In this document: positions 33,463-42,366 of the stretch, piece after piece
Position numbering within the stretch: the first letter of the stretch is position 1
Layout: each line of letters begins with the position of its first letter
Assembly: GCA_016716715.1 (NCBI GenBank)
Contig: JADJVE010000019.1
Location: 124,001 to 188,000 of the forward strand
Length of the DNA: 64,000 nucleotides
Reading direction: 5' to 3'
From: Acidobacteriota bacterium
Lineage (GTDB): Bacteria > Acidobacteriota > Thermoanaerobaculia > UBA5066
Notes under the pieces: model-generated
Told to the model about the DNA's origin: nothing
The model's input: the letters and a program-made list of their open reading frames with translations, nothing else
Database searches by the model: none
Position numbers and translations under genes: made by a program

Positions 33463-36093
33463 GTGGAGCGCGAGCTCGGCAAGGGGGCGATGGGAGTCGT
33501 CTACCTCGGCCGGGACCCGGTCATCGGCCGGCGTGTCGCCCTCAAGACGATCCGGGCCACCGCCGAGGACGATTCGGAGCAGCGCGAGTTCAACGAACGG
33601 TTCATGCGCGAGGCTCAGGCCGCCGGGACGCTGTCGCATCCGAACATCGTCACGATCCACGACGTCGGCGAGGAAGTCGAGACCCAGACGTCTTTCATCG
33701 CGATGGAGTACGTCGAGGGCAAGAACCTCAAGCAGCTCCTGAAGGACAAGGTTGCGTTCTCGTGGGACCGCGTCGCGGAGATCGCGATGTCCGTCGCGGA
33801 CGCCCTCGACTACGCCCACCGCAAGGGAATCGTCCACCGCGACGTCAAGCCCGCGAACATCATCATCCTCACCAGCGACGGAACCGTGAAGATCACGGAC
33901 TTCGGAATCGCGAAGATCGAGGCGTCCAGCCTCACGGAGACCGGCCAGTTCCTCGGCACGCCGAACTACATGTCGCCCGAGCAGGTCACGGGCGAGACCG
34001 TGGACGGCCGCAGCGACCTCTTCTCCCTCGGCGTCGTGCTGTACGAGCTCCTCACGAAGAGGAAGCCGTTCATCGGCGACAACCTCACGTCCATCTCGTA
34101 CAAGATCGTCCACGAGGAGTTTCCGCCGCCCGAGACGTACGACGCCACGATCCCGGGCGAGTTCGGCCCGATCCTGGCTCGGGCGCTCGCGAAGGACCCG
34201 GCGGCGCGGTTCCAGAGCGGCAAGGACTTCCACGCCGCGCTGGCCGAGTTCCGGACGCGGCACGCCGAGATGGAGATGCTCAAGGACCTCGGCGAGATGG
34301 TCGCGCAGGCCGAGAACCTCGGCCCGGTGTCCACGGTCGAGTCGAAGAAGACTCCTCTTCCCGAAGTGCCGGCCCCGCCGCAGGGCGGCCTCTCGAAGGG
34401 TCCCGCGGGTATGGGAGGCGGGGCGACCAGCCTCGAGGACCTGGCGCGGCGCGGGCGCAGCGACCTCAACCCCGCTCTCGTCGGGCCCGCGCCGACGAAT
34501 CTCGAGAGCTCGATCCCCGACTGGAGCCTCGACACGGACGCGCTGAAATCGCCCGCCGAGCGGGAAGCCGCGAAGAAGAAGGAGCGGGAGACGCCCGAGC
34601 CGGTGTCCTCGCCGGGCACGCTCGTCTCGGACCTTCAGCGCGGAAAAAAGGCGGTCCCGCCGCCGCCAGACGAGGCGAAGATCTCGACGGGGGAAATAAA
34701 GCGGCCCGCGCCGGTTCCGCCTCCTCCGTCGCAGGCCTCCGTCCCGACGCCGCCGCGCGGCGTGCCGCCGATCGCGGGGCCGCCTCCGGTGCGCGTCGCT
34801 TCGCTGCCGCCGAACGGTGCGGTGCCGACTCCCGTGCGCGGCGTTCCGGCGCTCCAGACCGTGCCGACGCCGGCGGTCCCGCCGCGCACGCCGGCGTCGC
34901 CCGTCGCACCGCTGCCGCGGCCCGCCCCGCCGCCCGCGCCCGCCGCTCCCACCCTCCCCCCCGCGGTCGCGGCGTCTCCGGCCCGGCCCGCCGGCGCGCC
35001 GCCGGTCCGCGACCTTTCGGCGCCGATTCCCCAGCAGCGTTCCGCGGGCCCGCGCCCGGGCGGGCCGCGCCCTCCCGGCCGCGACCTCACGGGTCCGGTC
35101 GGCCCGCGTCCCGCGACGGGACCGCTCCCGCTCGCGGACTCGAAGGCGAAGAACTTCAGGGAGGCGCTTCGCCTGAGCGTCAATCGCCGCTGGGTTCTCG
35201 TCGTGATCGGGGCTGCCATCCTCGCGGGCGTCGCGATCGTCGGGCTTCTCGCCCAACGCTCGTCCTCGATCGCGGGGCGCGGCGCCGACGAGGCCGCCGC
35301 CCGTGAGACCCTCGCGAACAAGAAGCTCCTCGAGGACGGAACGCGCCTCCTCGGCGCGGGCCAGCCCGCCGAGGCGCGGCTGAAGTTCCTCGAGCTCGTC
35401 CGGCTCGCCCCGGAGTCGGCCGCGGCCCGCAGCGCGCTGCAGCAGGCCGAACAGCTCCTCGCGAAGACGCAGGAGGCCGAGCGCAAGGCCGCCGAGGCCG
35501 GGGCGTATCTCGCCGAGGCGCGCCGGGCCCGCACGTCGGGGGACTGGGCCCGGGCGGTCGTCGAGTCGGACGGCGCCCTCGCAAGCGACCCCGCGAACGC
35601 CGAGGCGAAGGAGATCCGCGACGCCGCGCAGGCCGAGATCCGGAAGCAGGGCCGGGCGGCGCAGAAGAAGGCCGAGAGCCAGATTCGGACGATGAAAGCT
35701 TCGCCGAGGCCGAGGCCCACCGTGGCGGCCGAGCCGGTTGCGGCCGGTCCGGCCACCGCGGAGCCCCTGCCGGCGCCCGCCCCCGCGGCCGCGGGGCCGC
35801 GCGTGCGCCTCAAGGTCGCGTTCAAGGCGCCGATTCCGCAGGGCTACGTGATGATCCGGCGGAACGACGTCGAGATCTGGCGCCGCGCCTTCGACTTCGG
35901 CCGCAAGTCCGGCGGCGGAACCCTCGAGGGCGAGGTCGACGTCGCATCGGGAGCGGGCGAGTACAAGGTCTGGGTCATCGCGACGGACCGGAGCGTCAGC
36001 GAGTACCAGGTGGTTCCGCTGACCGTGGGCGAGGGCCGCACGCTCGCTCTCGACGTGGACTCCCAGAAGAAGCTCGCCGTTTCCCTGCGGTAG
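33463..36093 (+). CDS. Receptor-type Ser/Thr protein kinase with C-terminal periplasmic region
   Basis: A Hanks-type kinase domain (about 1-270) has ELGKGAMGVVYLGRDP (glycine loop), VALKTIR (Lys), IVHRDVKPANIIIL, ITDFGIAKI and GTPNYMSPEQV. A long Pro-rich linker leads to one membrane span (WVLVVIGAAILAGVAIVGLLA, about 576-598). Then come TPR-like helices and a final beta domain resembling PEGA modules (IPQGYVMIRRNDVEIWRR, then TVGEGRTLALDV). GTG 33463 cuts into the first kinase strand: upstream codons encode RKFARYEV in the same frame, but no ATG, GTG or TTG is available. CTG 33409 or 33388, or an indel linking to ATG 33398, may be the true start. Confidence 0.88.
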   Translation: MERELGKGAMGVVYLGRDPVIGRRVALKTIRATAEDDSEQREFNERFMREAQAAGTLSHPNIVTIHDVGEEVETQTSFIAMEYVEGKNLKQLLKDKVAFSWDRVAEIAMSVADALDYAHRKGIVHRDVKPANIIILTSDGTVKITDFGIAKIEASSLTETGQFLGTPNYMSPEQVTGETVDGRSDLFSLGVVLYELLTKRKPFIGDNLTSISYKIVHEEFPPPETYDATIPGEFGPILARALAKDPAARFQSGKDFHAALAEFRTRHAEMEMLKDLGEMVAQAENLGPVSTVESKKTPLPEVPAPPQGGLSKGPAGMGGGATSLEDLARRGRSDLNPALVGPAPTNLESSIPDWSLDTDALKSPAEREAAKKKERETPEPVSSPGTLVSDLQRGKKAVPPPPDEAKISTGEIKRPAPVPPPPSQASVPTPPRGVPPIAGPPPVRVASLPPNGAVPTPVRGVPALQTVPTPAVPPRTPASPVAPLPRPAPPPAPAAPTLPPAVAASPARPAGAPPVRDLSAPIPQQRSAGPRPGGPRPPGRDLTGPVGPRPATGPLPLADSKAKNFREALRLSVNRRWVLVVIGAAILAGVAIVGLLAQRSSSIAGRGADEAAARETLANKKLLEDGTRLLGAGQPAEARLKFLELVRLAPESAAARSALQQAEQLLAKTQEAERKAAEAGAYLAEARRARTSGDWARAVVESDGALASDPANAEAKEIRDAAQAEIRKQGRAAQKKAESQIRTMKASPRPRPTVAAEPVAAGPATAEPLPAPAPAAAGPRVRLKVAFKAPIPQGYVMIRRNDVEIWRRAFDFGRKSGGGTLEGEVDVASGAGEYKVWVIATDRSVSEYQVVPLTVGEGRTLALDVDSQKKLAVSLR

Positions 36094-36102
36094 TCTGCGG
36101 GG

Positions 36103-37890
36103 ATGTACGCCCTCCTCGCCGCGGCTCTCGCCGCCACACTCCTTCCGTCCGCGTCGGCCCCGTTCGGCCCGGCTCCCGTCGCGCACTCGAGGCGCGGGGT
36201 CGTCGCGTCCGCGACCGCCGAGGCGTCGGACGCCGGCGCGGAGATCCTCGCGTCCGGAGGGAACGCCGTGGACGCCGCGGTCGCGACGGCGCTCGCCCTC
36301 GCCGTGACGTATCCGTCCGCCGGAAACCTCGCGGGCGGGGGCTTCGCGGTCGGGCGCACCCCGTCGGGCGAGCTCTGGGCGCTCGACTTCCGCGAGACGG
36401 CGCCCGCGGCCACGTGGCGAAACAGCTTCCTCGGTCCGGACGGCAGGGCCCGGCCCGGCGCGTCGATGAACGGCGGCCTCGCGGTCGGGACGCCCGGCAC
36501 CGTGCGCGGGCTCGAGGCCCTGCACCGGAGGTATGGAAGGCTCCCGTGGGCGCGGCTCTTCGCGCCCGCCGTGCGCCTCGCGCGCCAGGGCTTCCGCGTG
36601 CAGCCGGGGCTCACGCGAATAATTGCGGCCTACGAAGCCGATCTCGCGCGCGACGCGGAGGCTGCGCGGCTTTTTCTCGCGAACGGCCGGGCGCTCCCTC
36701 CCGGCTCCCTCCTCGTGCAGGAGGACCTCGCGCGGACGCTCGAGATCATCGCCGCGAAGGGCGCCGACGGCTTCCACCGGGGCGACGTCGCGCGCAGGAT
36801 CGCTGCGTTCGTGCAGGCGACCGGCGGCGTCCTCACGGAGGCGGATCTCGCGGGCTACCGGCCCGAATGGCGCCCGCCGTTCGTCTTCGACGACGGGAGA
36901 TTCCGCCTCGTCACGATGCCGCTGCCCTCCTCGGGCGGTTTCCTTCTCGCGTCGATCCTCGGCCAGCTCCGGTTCGTCCACGGGTCGATCGCCGACCGCG
37001 ACGCGGCCGGGTCGATTCATCTGGTGGCCGAGGCCGAGCGCCGCGCGTACGCGGACCGCAACAGCTATCTCGGCGACCCCGCGTGCGTGGACGTCCCCCT
37101 CGCCACCCTTCTCGCGCCGGCGCGCCTCGCGGCCCTGGGATTCTCCATCGACCCGTCCCGCGCGACGCCGTCCAGCGCAATCGCGGGCGGCGCATGGCCG
37201 CGCGACCCGGACCAGACGACGCACTTCACGACGGCGACGGCCGACGGCGGCGTGGTCGCCGTCACGTACACGCTCAACGACACGCTCGGGAACCACACGG
37301 TCGTGCCCGGCGTCGGCGTGCTCCTGAACAACGAGATGGACGACTTCGCGACCGAGCCCGGCGCCGCGAACTCCTACGGCCTCGTGCAGGGCGAGTCGAA
37401 CGCGGTGCGCGCCGGGGCGCGGCCGCTCTCGTCCATGGTGCCGACGATCGTCCTGGAGGACGGCCGCCCGCGCCTCGCGCTCGGTTCGCCCGGGGGTGCC
37501 CTCATCCCGACGACGGTCCTGCAGGTGTACCTCAACGCCCTCGTCCGCGGCGAGCCCCTGGGCGAGGCGGTCGCGGCCCGGCGCTTCCATCACCAGCATC
37601 TCCCGGACCGCATCGAGGTCGAGCAAGGCGCGTTTTCGGAGGACGTGCTGGCGGCGCTCCGCGCGAAGGGCCACGCGCTCTACGTGCGCGGCGACAGGTT
37701 CACGGAGGGGAAGATCGGCCGCGTCCACGCGGTCGCGTTCGAAAAGGACGGCTCGCTGACGGCGGCGGCCGACCCGCGCGGCTACGGCGCGGCGAGGGGG
37801 GCGGAGAACGCGACCTCCTCCTCCTCGAGCCTCCTCGAGAGAAACCGCCTCTCCGACCCGTTGCCGGCGAGCGCGAGCGCCGCGCGGTAG
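36103..37890 (+). CDS. ggt: Gamma-glutamyltransferase
   Basis: A 595-residue exported N-terminal nucleophile hydrolase that breaks down glutathione and transfers its gamma-glutamyl group. Signal peptide MYALLAAALAATLLPSASA; large subunit with SGGNAVDAAVATALALAVTYPSAG and ETAPAA; the autocleavage site and Thr nucleophile in DQTTHFTTATADGGVVAVT (near residue 371); small subunit with NNEMDDFATEPG, RPLSSMVPTIVLEDGRP and GSPGGALIPTTVLQV. The last 36 codons run antisense to the end of the sigma-factor gene and are low in family likeness, so the true functional end is near ADPRGYG. Confidence 0.93.
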   Translation: MYALLAAALAATLLPSASAPFGPAPVAHSRRGVVASATAEASDAGAEILASGGNAVDAAVATALALAVTYPSAGNLAGGGFAVGRTPSGELWALDFRETAPAATWRNSFLGPDGRARPGASMNGGLAVGTPGTVRGLEALHRRYGRLPWARLFAPAVRLARQGFRVQPGLTRIIAAYEADLARDAEAARLFLANGRALPPGSLLVQEDLARTLEIIAAKGADGFHRGDVARRIAAFVQATGGVLTEADLAGYRPEWRPPFVFDDGRFRLVTMPLPSSGGFLLASILGQLRFVHGSIADRDAAGSIHLVAEAERRAYADRNSYLGDPACVDVPLATLLAPARLAALGFSIDPSRATPSSAIAGGAWPRDPDQTTHFTTATADGGVVAVTYTLNDTLGNHTVVPGVGVLLNNEMDDFATEPGAANSYGLVQGESNAVRAGARPLSSMVPTIVLEDGRPRLALGSPGGALIPTTVLQVYLNALVRGEPLGEAVAARRFHHQHLPDRIEVEQGAFSEDVLAALRAKGHALYVRGDRFTEGKIGRVHAVAFEKDGSLTAAADPRGYGAARGAENATSSSSSLLERNRLSDPLPASASAAR

Positions 37891-39092
37891 CTCTCCGCGG
37901 CCTCGGCGTGGCGGCCCAGCCGGCGCAGCAGGTCGGCCTTCGCGGCGGGCAGCAGGTGGTAACCCGCGAGCGCGCCGGAGCGCTCGAGCTCCTCGACGAG
38001 CGGCAGGCCCGCCTCGGGCCCGGCCGACATCGCGACGGCGACTGCGCGGTTCAACGCGACGACGGGGGAGGGGCGCACGCGGTGGAGCGTGCCGTACAGC
38101 GCCGCGATCTGCCGCCAGTCCGTCTCGGAGGGCGACGCCGCCCGCGCGTGGAGCGCCGCGATCGCGGCCTCGACGGCGTAGGGTCCGGGAGGGGAGCCTG
38201 AGAGCGCGCCCGGCAGGAGCGCCATGCCCTCCGCGATCGCCGCACGGTCCCACAGGCGCCGGTCCTGTTCTTCGAGGAGGACGAGATCGCCCCGGCCGTC
38301 CACGCGGGCCTCGCGTCGCGCGTCGGTCAGGAGCATGAGTGCGAGAAGGCCTCGCGCGTCGCGCTCTCCCGGAAGGAGCTCGACGACGAGTCGCGCGAGG
38401 CGGATCGCCTCGGCCGAGAGGTCGCGGCGCACGAGCGCGTTGCCGCCCGTCGCCGCGTAGCCCTCGTTGAAGATCAGGTAGAGCGTTGCAAGAACGCCGT
38501 CGAGCCTCTCGGGGAGCTCGGCACGGCCCGGGACGCGGTAGGGAATTCCCGCGTCCCGGATCTTCCGTTTGGCGCGCACGAGGCGCTGGGCCAGGGTGCT
38601 CTCCGGGACGAGGAACGCGCGCGCGATTTCCGGCGTGGAGAGGCCGCCGAGCGTATGCAGCGTCAGCGCGACGCGGGCCTCCAGGGCGAGCGCCGGGTGC
38701 GAGCACGTGAAGACGAGCCGCAGCCGGTCGTCCGGGAGGCCCTCGGGCGCGCCGTCCGGGTCAGGCGCGTTCACGGCCTCCTCATCCTTCAGGAGCGCCG
38801 CCTTGCCCGCGAAGATGCGCTCGCGGCGCAGCCGGTCGAGCGCCTTGTGGCGGGCCGTCCCGACGATCCACGCCCGGGGGGTCGCGGGGACGCCCTCACG
38901 GGGCCAGCGCTCGGCCGCCACCGTGAACGCCTCCTGCATGGCCTCCTCGGCGCGGTCGAAGTCCCCGACGAGAGCGATGAGGCTCGCGAGGATGCGTCCG
39001 GACTCTTCGCGAAAAAGGCGGTCGAGGTCCACGGGCGTAGGGAGATACGCAAGCCCGTGGACCTGGGTTGCTTCGCTCGCTGCGGGCGTCAC
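37782..39092 (-). CDS. RNA polymerase sigma factor, ECF type with long C-terminal domain
   Basis: A 436-residue protein. Sigma region 2 is LASLIALVGDFDRAEEAMQEAF with PRAWIVGTARHKALDRLRRER; region 4 includes LHTLGGLSTPEIARAFLVPESTLAQRLVRAKRKIRDAG. The remaining 240 residues (LATLYLIFNEGYAATGGN, ETDWRQIAALYGTLHRVRPSPVVALNRAVA, and TPR-like helices) are the usual extension of this group, which is found next to DGPF/YCII proteins. It probably reads an environmental cue through that partner. GTG 39092 overlaps the partner's stop (GTGA). The 3' end overlaps ggt by 109 bases. Confidence 0.9.
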   Translation of the reverse strand: MTPAASEATQVHGLAYLPTPVDLDRLFREESGRILASLIALVGDFDRAEEAMQEAFTVAAERWPREGVPATPRAWIVGTARHKALDRLRRERIFAGKAALLKDEEAVNAPDPDGAPEGLPDDRLRLVFTCSHPALALEARVALTLHTLGGLSTPEIARAFLVPESTLAQRLVRAKRKIRDAGIPYRVPGRAELPERLDGVLATLYLIFNEGYAATGGNALVRRDLSAEAIRLARLVVELLPGERDARGLLALMLLTDARREARVDGRGDLVLLEEQDRRLWDRAAIAEGMALLPGALSGSPPGPYAVEAAIAALHARAASPSETDWRQIAALYGTLHRVRPSPVVALNRAVAVAMSAGPEAGLPLVEELERSGALAGYHLLPAAKADLLRRLGRHAEAAESYRAALALAGNGSERRFLSRRLEEEEVAFSAPLAAP

Positions 39093-39436
39093 ATCTTCTG
39101 GATCGGCCGGACCTCGATCGAGCCGGTCCGAGCACCCGGGATCCGGGCCGCGATGGCGATCGCCTCGTCGAGATCCTTCGCCTCGACGAGGTAGTAGCCG
39201 CCGAGCTGCTCTTTCGTCTCGGCGAAGGGCCCGTCCGTCGTGAGCGTCTTGCCGCCCTTCACGCGCACGGTCGTGGCCGTGGACGTGGGCTGCAGCGGAT
39301 TGCCGCCCTTGTAGTTTCCTTTCTTCTTGATGTCCTCGGTGAAGGACATGTACTCGCCGAACATCGCGCCCTGCTCGGCCTTCGGCATCGCTTCCCAGCT
39401 CTTCTCGTTCTCGTAGATCAGCAGCAGGTATTCCAT
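39089..39436 (-). CDS. YCII/DGPF-domain protein
   Basis: A 115-residue YCII-family protein. The opening strand is MEYLLLIYENEKSWEAMPKAE; the name-giving motif is LTTDGPFAETKEQLGGYYLVEA, followed by DLDEAIAIAARIPGARTGSIEVRPI. These proteins accompany the long ECF sigma factors and may act as their sensors or as small enzymes; their chemistry is not settled. ATG 39436 follows a GGAGG-containing leader. Longer upstream reading goes into tRNA-Pro antisense and is rejected. Confidence 0.88.
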   Translation of the reverse strand: MEYLLLIYENEKSWEAMPKAEQGAMFGEYMSFTEDIKKKGNYKGGNPLQPTSTATTVRVKGGKTLTTDGPFAETKEQLGGYYLVEAKDLDEAIAIAARIPGARTGSIEVRPIQKM

Positions 39437-39526
39437 GGGCGCCTCCTCGCGGCCCCTCGGGGGCCTTTCCTCCTGGTCGAACGGGAGTGCCCCAAATCGA
39501 CATCCCGTGTTATCGTCCGCCCTCCT

Positions 39527-39604
<78 letters not shown>

Positions 39605-39614
39605 TTCTCACGTC

Positions 39615-39643
39615 AGCCCCGCTCCCGAAGGCGGGGCTTTTTC
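39615..39643 (+). terminator. Rho-independent terminator after tRNA-Pro
   Basis: AGCCCCGC and GCGGGGCT form an eight-base stem around an eight-base loop, followed by five T. It follows tRNA-Pro and precedes the TetR gene. Confidence 0.85.
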
Positions 39644-39678
39644 ATTCCCGGACCGTGGGTCGGTAAGATCTCCCCGCC

Positions 39679-40329
39679 ATGACGCGACCCGTCCGTCCCG
39701 AGTCCCGCGGCGGAGGCGTCCTCTCGCGCCGCCGCCCTCCGTCGCCGCACGTCGAGACGAAGCGACGGGCCAAGCGCGCGCGCATCCTCGAGAGCGCGGT
39801 CCGGAGCTTCGCCGCCAAGGGCTTCTACGGGACGTCGATGGACGACATCGCCGAAGAGCTCCTCCTGACGCGGGGCAGCCTCTATTACTACTTCAGGGAC
39901 AAGGAAGAGATCCTCGCCCTCTGCCACGAGACGGCCCTCGAGGCGATGCTCGAGGTGACCGGGCGCGTGCGGGCCTCGCAGCTGCCGCCCGACCAGGCCC
40001 TGCGCCGCATCGTCCTCGAGCACGCGCGCGTCATGGTCGACAAGTTCCACGGCACGGCGCTCGCTCTCCAGTTCGACGCCCTCGACCCGAAGCGCCGCGC
40101 CACCGTCGTCGCCGCGCGCGACGCCTATGAGCGAAGCGTCCGCGACGTGGTCGCCGACGGGATCGCGAAGAAGGTGTTCCGGCCGGTCGACCCGAAGCTC
40201 GCGACGTTCGCGATCCTGGGCGCGATCAACTGGCTCGCGCGCTGGTACCGGGCCGGCGGCGGGGCCTCGGTGGACGACGTGGGCGAGTCCTTCGCGGACC
40301 TCTTCCTCGCGGGCCTTCTCGCGAAGTAG
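39679..40329 (+). CDS. TetR-family transcriptional regulator
   Basis: A 216-residue repressor. The N-terminal HTH is complete: KRARILESAVRSFAAKGFYGTSMDDIAEELLLTRGSLYYYFRDKEEIL (about residues 33-80, quoted here only for its order: helix 1, GFYGTSMDDIA helix 2, RGSLYYYF recognition helix). The C-terminal ligand-binding part (VRASQLPPDQALRRIVLEH, ATFAILGAINWLARWYR) resembles regulators of fatty-acid or lipid genes, but this is weak. No obvious target gene is adjacent. The 25-residue Arg/Pro-rich N-terminal extension before the HTH is unusual. Confidence 0.9.
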   Translation: MTRPVRPESRGGGVLSRRRPPSPHVETKRRAKRARILESAVRSFAAKGFYGTSMDDIAEELLLTRGSLYYYFRDKEEILALCHETALEAMLEVTGRVRASQLPPDQALRRIVLEHARVMVDKFHGTALALQFDALDPKRRATVVAARDAYERSVRDVVADGIAKKVFRPVDPKLATFAILGAINWLARWYRAGGGASVDDVGESFADLFLAGLLAK

Positions 40330-40341
40330 CCGGGCGGGCGC

Positions 40342-41190
40342 TCAGCGTTCGACGATGTCGAGCGTCCCGAGGAAGCTGTCCTGCGGCGGTCCGGCCGGGC
40401 CGCGCGACCGGAGCCGGACCGCGTAGCCGCCCGCGGGCGGCACGCCCGGCGGCAGACGGAGCGAAAGGTCTCCGTCCTCGGCGCTTTTCGCGGGCAGCTC
40501 GCCGGAGTCCCAGACGACCTGACCGCCGCTCGCGAGCGTGACGCCGAAGGCGACCGCCTGCGGGGCGAGCGCGGCGCGCGGAAGGACGAGGAGCAGCGCG
40601 CCCCCGGCCGGCCGGTTCACGCGCACGATCGACGGGCCCGCGCCCTGAGCGGGCGCGAGGACGACCGTGCGGGCGAGCGGCACGACGCCCGCCTCGGCGG
40701 CGGCGTCCGCGTGAGGCGCGCGCTCCGCGAGCTCGCGGCGGGTGCGGGAGAGCGCCGACTTGAGAAACCACGCCGACGCGAGCGACGCGATCGTGAGGAG
40801 AGCGAGGAGGCCGAAGCCGACGGCGATGCCCGTCCCGCCGGGGAAGAGGCGCGAGTCCGCGGCGCGGGAGGCCTGCGGGCCGGCGGTGGCCGCAGCCTTC
40901 TTGCGGAAGAACCGCTCCTCGGCGAGCTGGAGCTTGATGCCGCGCGTCGTCTCGACGCGGTCGCGGTAATACGGCGTGTCGAGGAGCGACTGTTCGAAGA
41001 GCTGGCGCTCGGTGTCGGGGAGGCGCCCGAGGACGTAGTCGGCCACGAGGAGGTCTTCCTCGCTCTCGATGCGGTCGAGGAGCCGGTCGTCCTTGAAGTA
41101 CGCCTCCTCGAACTTCGCGCGCAGGGAGTCGGTCATCCGGCGCAGGAGGTAGTCGCGGATCTCGGGGGATCCGGGGGCGGTCGCGCTCAC
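40342..41190 (-). CDS. Probable anti-sigma-factor membrane protein
   Basis: A 282-residue single-span protein. The cytoplasmic N-terminus (YLLRRMTDSLRAKFEEAYFKDD, YVLGRLPDTERQLFEQSLLD) resembles anti-sigma interaction helices but has no zinc-binding HxxxCxxC. The membrane segment is TGIAVGFGLLALLTIASLASAWFL (near residues 118-141). The periplasmic C-terminus is predicted to be beta-rich (ALLLVLPRAALAPQAVAFGV, GGYAVRLRSRGPAGPP). Its GTG start overlaps the ECF sigma stop, so a sigma/anti-sigma pair is the simplest reading. Confidence 0.75.
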   Translation of the reverse strand: MSATAPGSPEIRDYLLRRMTDSLRAKFEEAYFKDDRLLDRIESEEDLLVADYVLGRLPDTERQLFEQSLLDTPYYRDRVETTRGIKLQLAEERFFRKKAAATAGPQASRAADSRLFPGGTGIAVGFGLLALLTIASLASAWFLKSALSRTRRELAERAPHADAAAEAGVVPLARTVVLAPAQGAGPSIVRVNRPAGGALLLVLPRAALAPQAVAFGVTLASGGQVVWDSGELPAKSAEDGDLSLRLPPGVPPAGGYAVRLRSRGPAGPPQDSFLGTLDIVER

Positions 41191-41762
41191 GCCGGTCCTC
41201 CGCCTCCCGGCGGGCGCGGCCCCTCGAGCAGCGCCTTCTCCTTGTCGGACTTCTCCTTGTCCATGCGCTTCTTCAGCTCGCGCTTGGCGCGGTAGACGCG
41301 CATGTCGACCGCGTCCGTCGTGATGCCCTCCTCGCGGGCGATCGTGCGCGACGGCACTTCCTCGACGAAGCGCTTGACGAGGAGGTCGCGCATCCGGTCG
41401 GGGAGGAGCTGGAGGGCCCTCCGGAACCGGAGAGCCTGGCTCGAGATCAGGACGTCCGAGAGCGGATCGTCGACGCCTGCGAGGTCGACGGCGCCCGAAA
41501 GGCCGTCGTGGGTGTTCGCCTTCGCGACGCGCCGGCAGTACTCGAAGAAGACGTTCTTTGCGACACCGAGGGCGTAGGCCTCGTGCGATTCCATCCGCTC
41601 GCCTCGCGAGATCCGCTGGAGGACGCGCAGGAGGGTCTCCTGGGCGAGGTCCCGGGCGTCGTCCTCGGTGCGGACGCCGCGGGAAAGGAAGAACCGGCGC
41701 AGCTTCTCCGGGAGGCGCCCGAGCTCCGTCTCGTAGGCGTCGGAGAAATGCGAGGTGTCCAC
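41187..41762 (-). CDS. ECF-type RNA polymerase sigma factor
   Basis: A 191-residue sigma-70 family factor. Region 2 holds TEDDARDLAQETLLRVLQRIS and EAYALGVAKNVFFEYCRR; region 4 holds LQLLPDRMRDLLVKRFVEEVPSRTIAREEG then TTDAVDMRVYRAKRELKKR. It is followed by a coupled membrane protein that probably controls it. The start is GTG 41762. It is divergent from argR, with about 97 bases between the starts. Confidence 0.88.
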   Translation of the reverse strand: MDTSHFSDAYETELGRLPEKLRRFFLSRGVRTEDDARDLAQETLLRVLQRISRGERMESHEAYALGVAKNVFFEYCRRVAKANTHDGLSGAVDLAGVDDPLSDVLISSQALRFRRALQLLPDRMRDLLVKRFVEEVPSRTIAREEGITTDAVDMRVYRAKRELKKRMDKEKSDKEKALLEGPRPPGGGGPA

Positions 41763-41823
41763 GCTCCGATTCTAGCCGTGCGGCCCCCGGGGTGGGGTGC
41801 TCTCCGTCACCGAAAGAAATCGG

Positions 41824-41876
41824 TTGACACGGGGCTCGAATGAATGAATATTCTCATTCGTGAATACTCATGCGAC
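41824..41876 (+). promoter_or_regulatory. argR promoter with overlapping ARG boxes
   Basis: TTGACA at 41824-41829 and AATATT at 41847-41852 are 17 bases apart, a good sigma-70 layout (the -10 matches 4 of 6). Two ARG-box-like palindromes follow: TGAATGAATATTCT at 41841-41854 and TGAATACTCATGC near 41861. They are about one to two helical turns apart, as in known ArgR operators (consensus TGAATNNNNATTCA). The sites cover the -10 and the argR start, so ArgR with arginine should repress the whole operon. Confidence 0.75.
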
Positions 41877-42366
41877 CGGCTCCGCCCTGCGGCGCCGCGA
41901 CGAGATCCTGAGGGTCCTGAAGGACGGGGCGGTCCACTCGCAGGAGGAGCTCCAGCAGCGCCTCGCGCGGCGGGGCTTCGACGTCGCGCAGCCGACTCTC
42001 TCTCGGGACCTGAAGGACCTCGGCCTCGCCAAGACGGCGTCGGGCTACGTCGTCCCCGGCGAAGCCGGCGCCATGCCGGACCCCGAGCGGGACGCCCGCG
42101 CCCGCGAGAAGCTCGAGCGCGCCCTGCGCGAGTGGCTGCTCGACGCGAGGACGGCAGGCACGCTCGTCGTGCTGAAGACCCCGCCCGCGGCCGCCCACCA
42201 CGTGGCGCGCGCCGTCGACGAGGCGGGGCTCGACGGGATGGCCGGGTCGATCGCCGGCGACGACACGATCTTCCTCGCGACGCCGTCGGCCGCCGCTGCG
42301 GCGAAGCTCGCCCGCCTCCTCGAGAGCGGGATCGCCGGCCGCCGCGCGCGGCGGGGACGGCCTTGA
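41860..42366 (+). CDS. argR: Arginine repressor
   Basis: A 168-residue repressor of arginine synthesis. The winged-helix N-domain contains RRDEILRVLKDGAVHSQEELQQRL and QPTLSRDLKDLGLAKTASGY (recognition helix). The C-domain has the arginine-binding, hexamer-forming region GTLVVLKTPPAAAHHVARAVDEAGLDGMAGSIAGDDTIF (two adjoining segments: the LVVLKT strand and the GSIAGDDTIFLATP strand). It is the first gene of the operon and lies on its own operator, so it should be autoregulated. GTG 41860 is the start; its stop overlaps argC as TTGA. Confidence 0.94.
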   Translation: MNTHATGSALRRRDEILRVLKDGAVHSQEELQQRLARRGFDVAQPTLSRDLKDLGLAKTASGYVVPGEAGAMPDPERDARAREKLERALREWLLDARTAGTLVVLKTPPAAAHHVARAVDEAGLDGMAGSIAGDDTIFLATPSAAAAAKLARLLESGIAGRRARRGRP

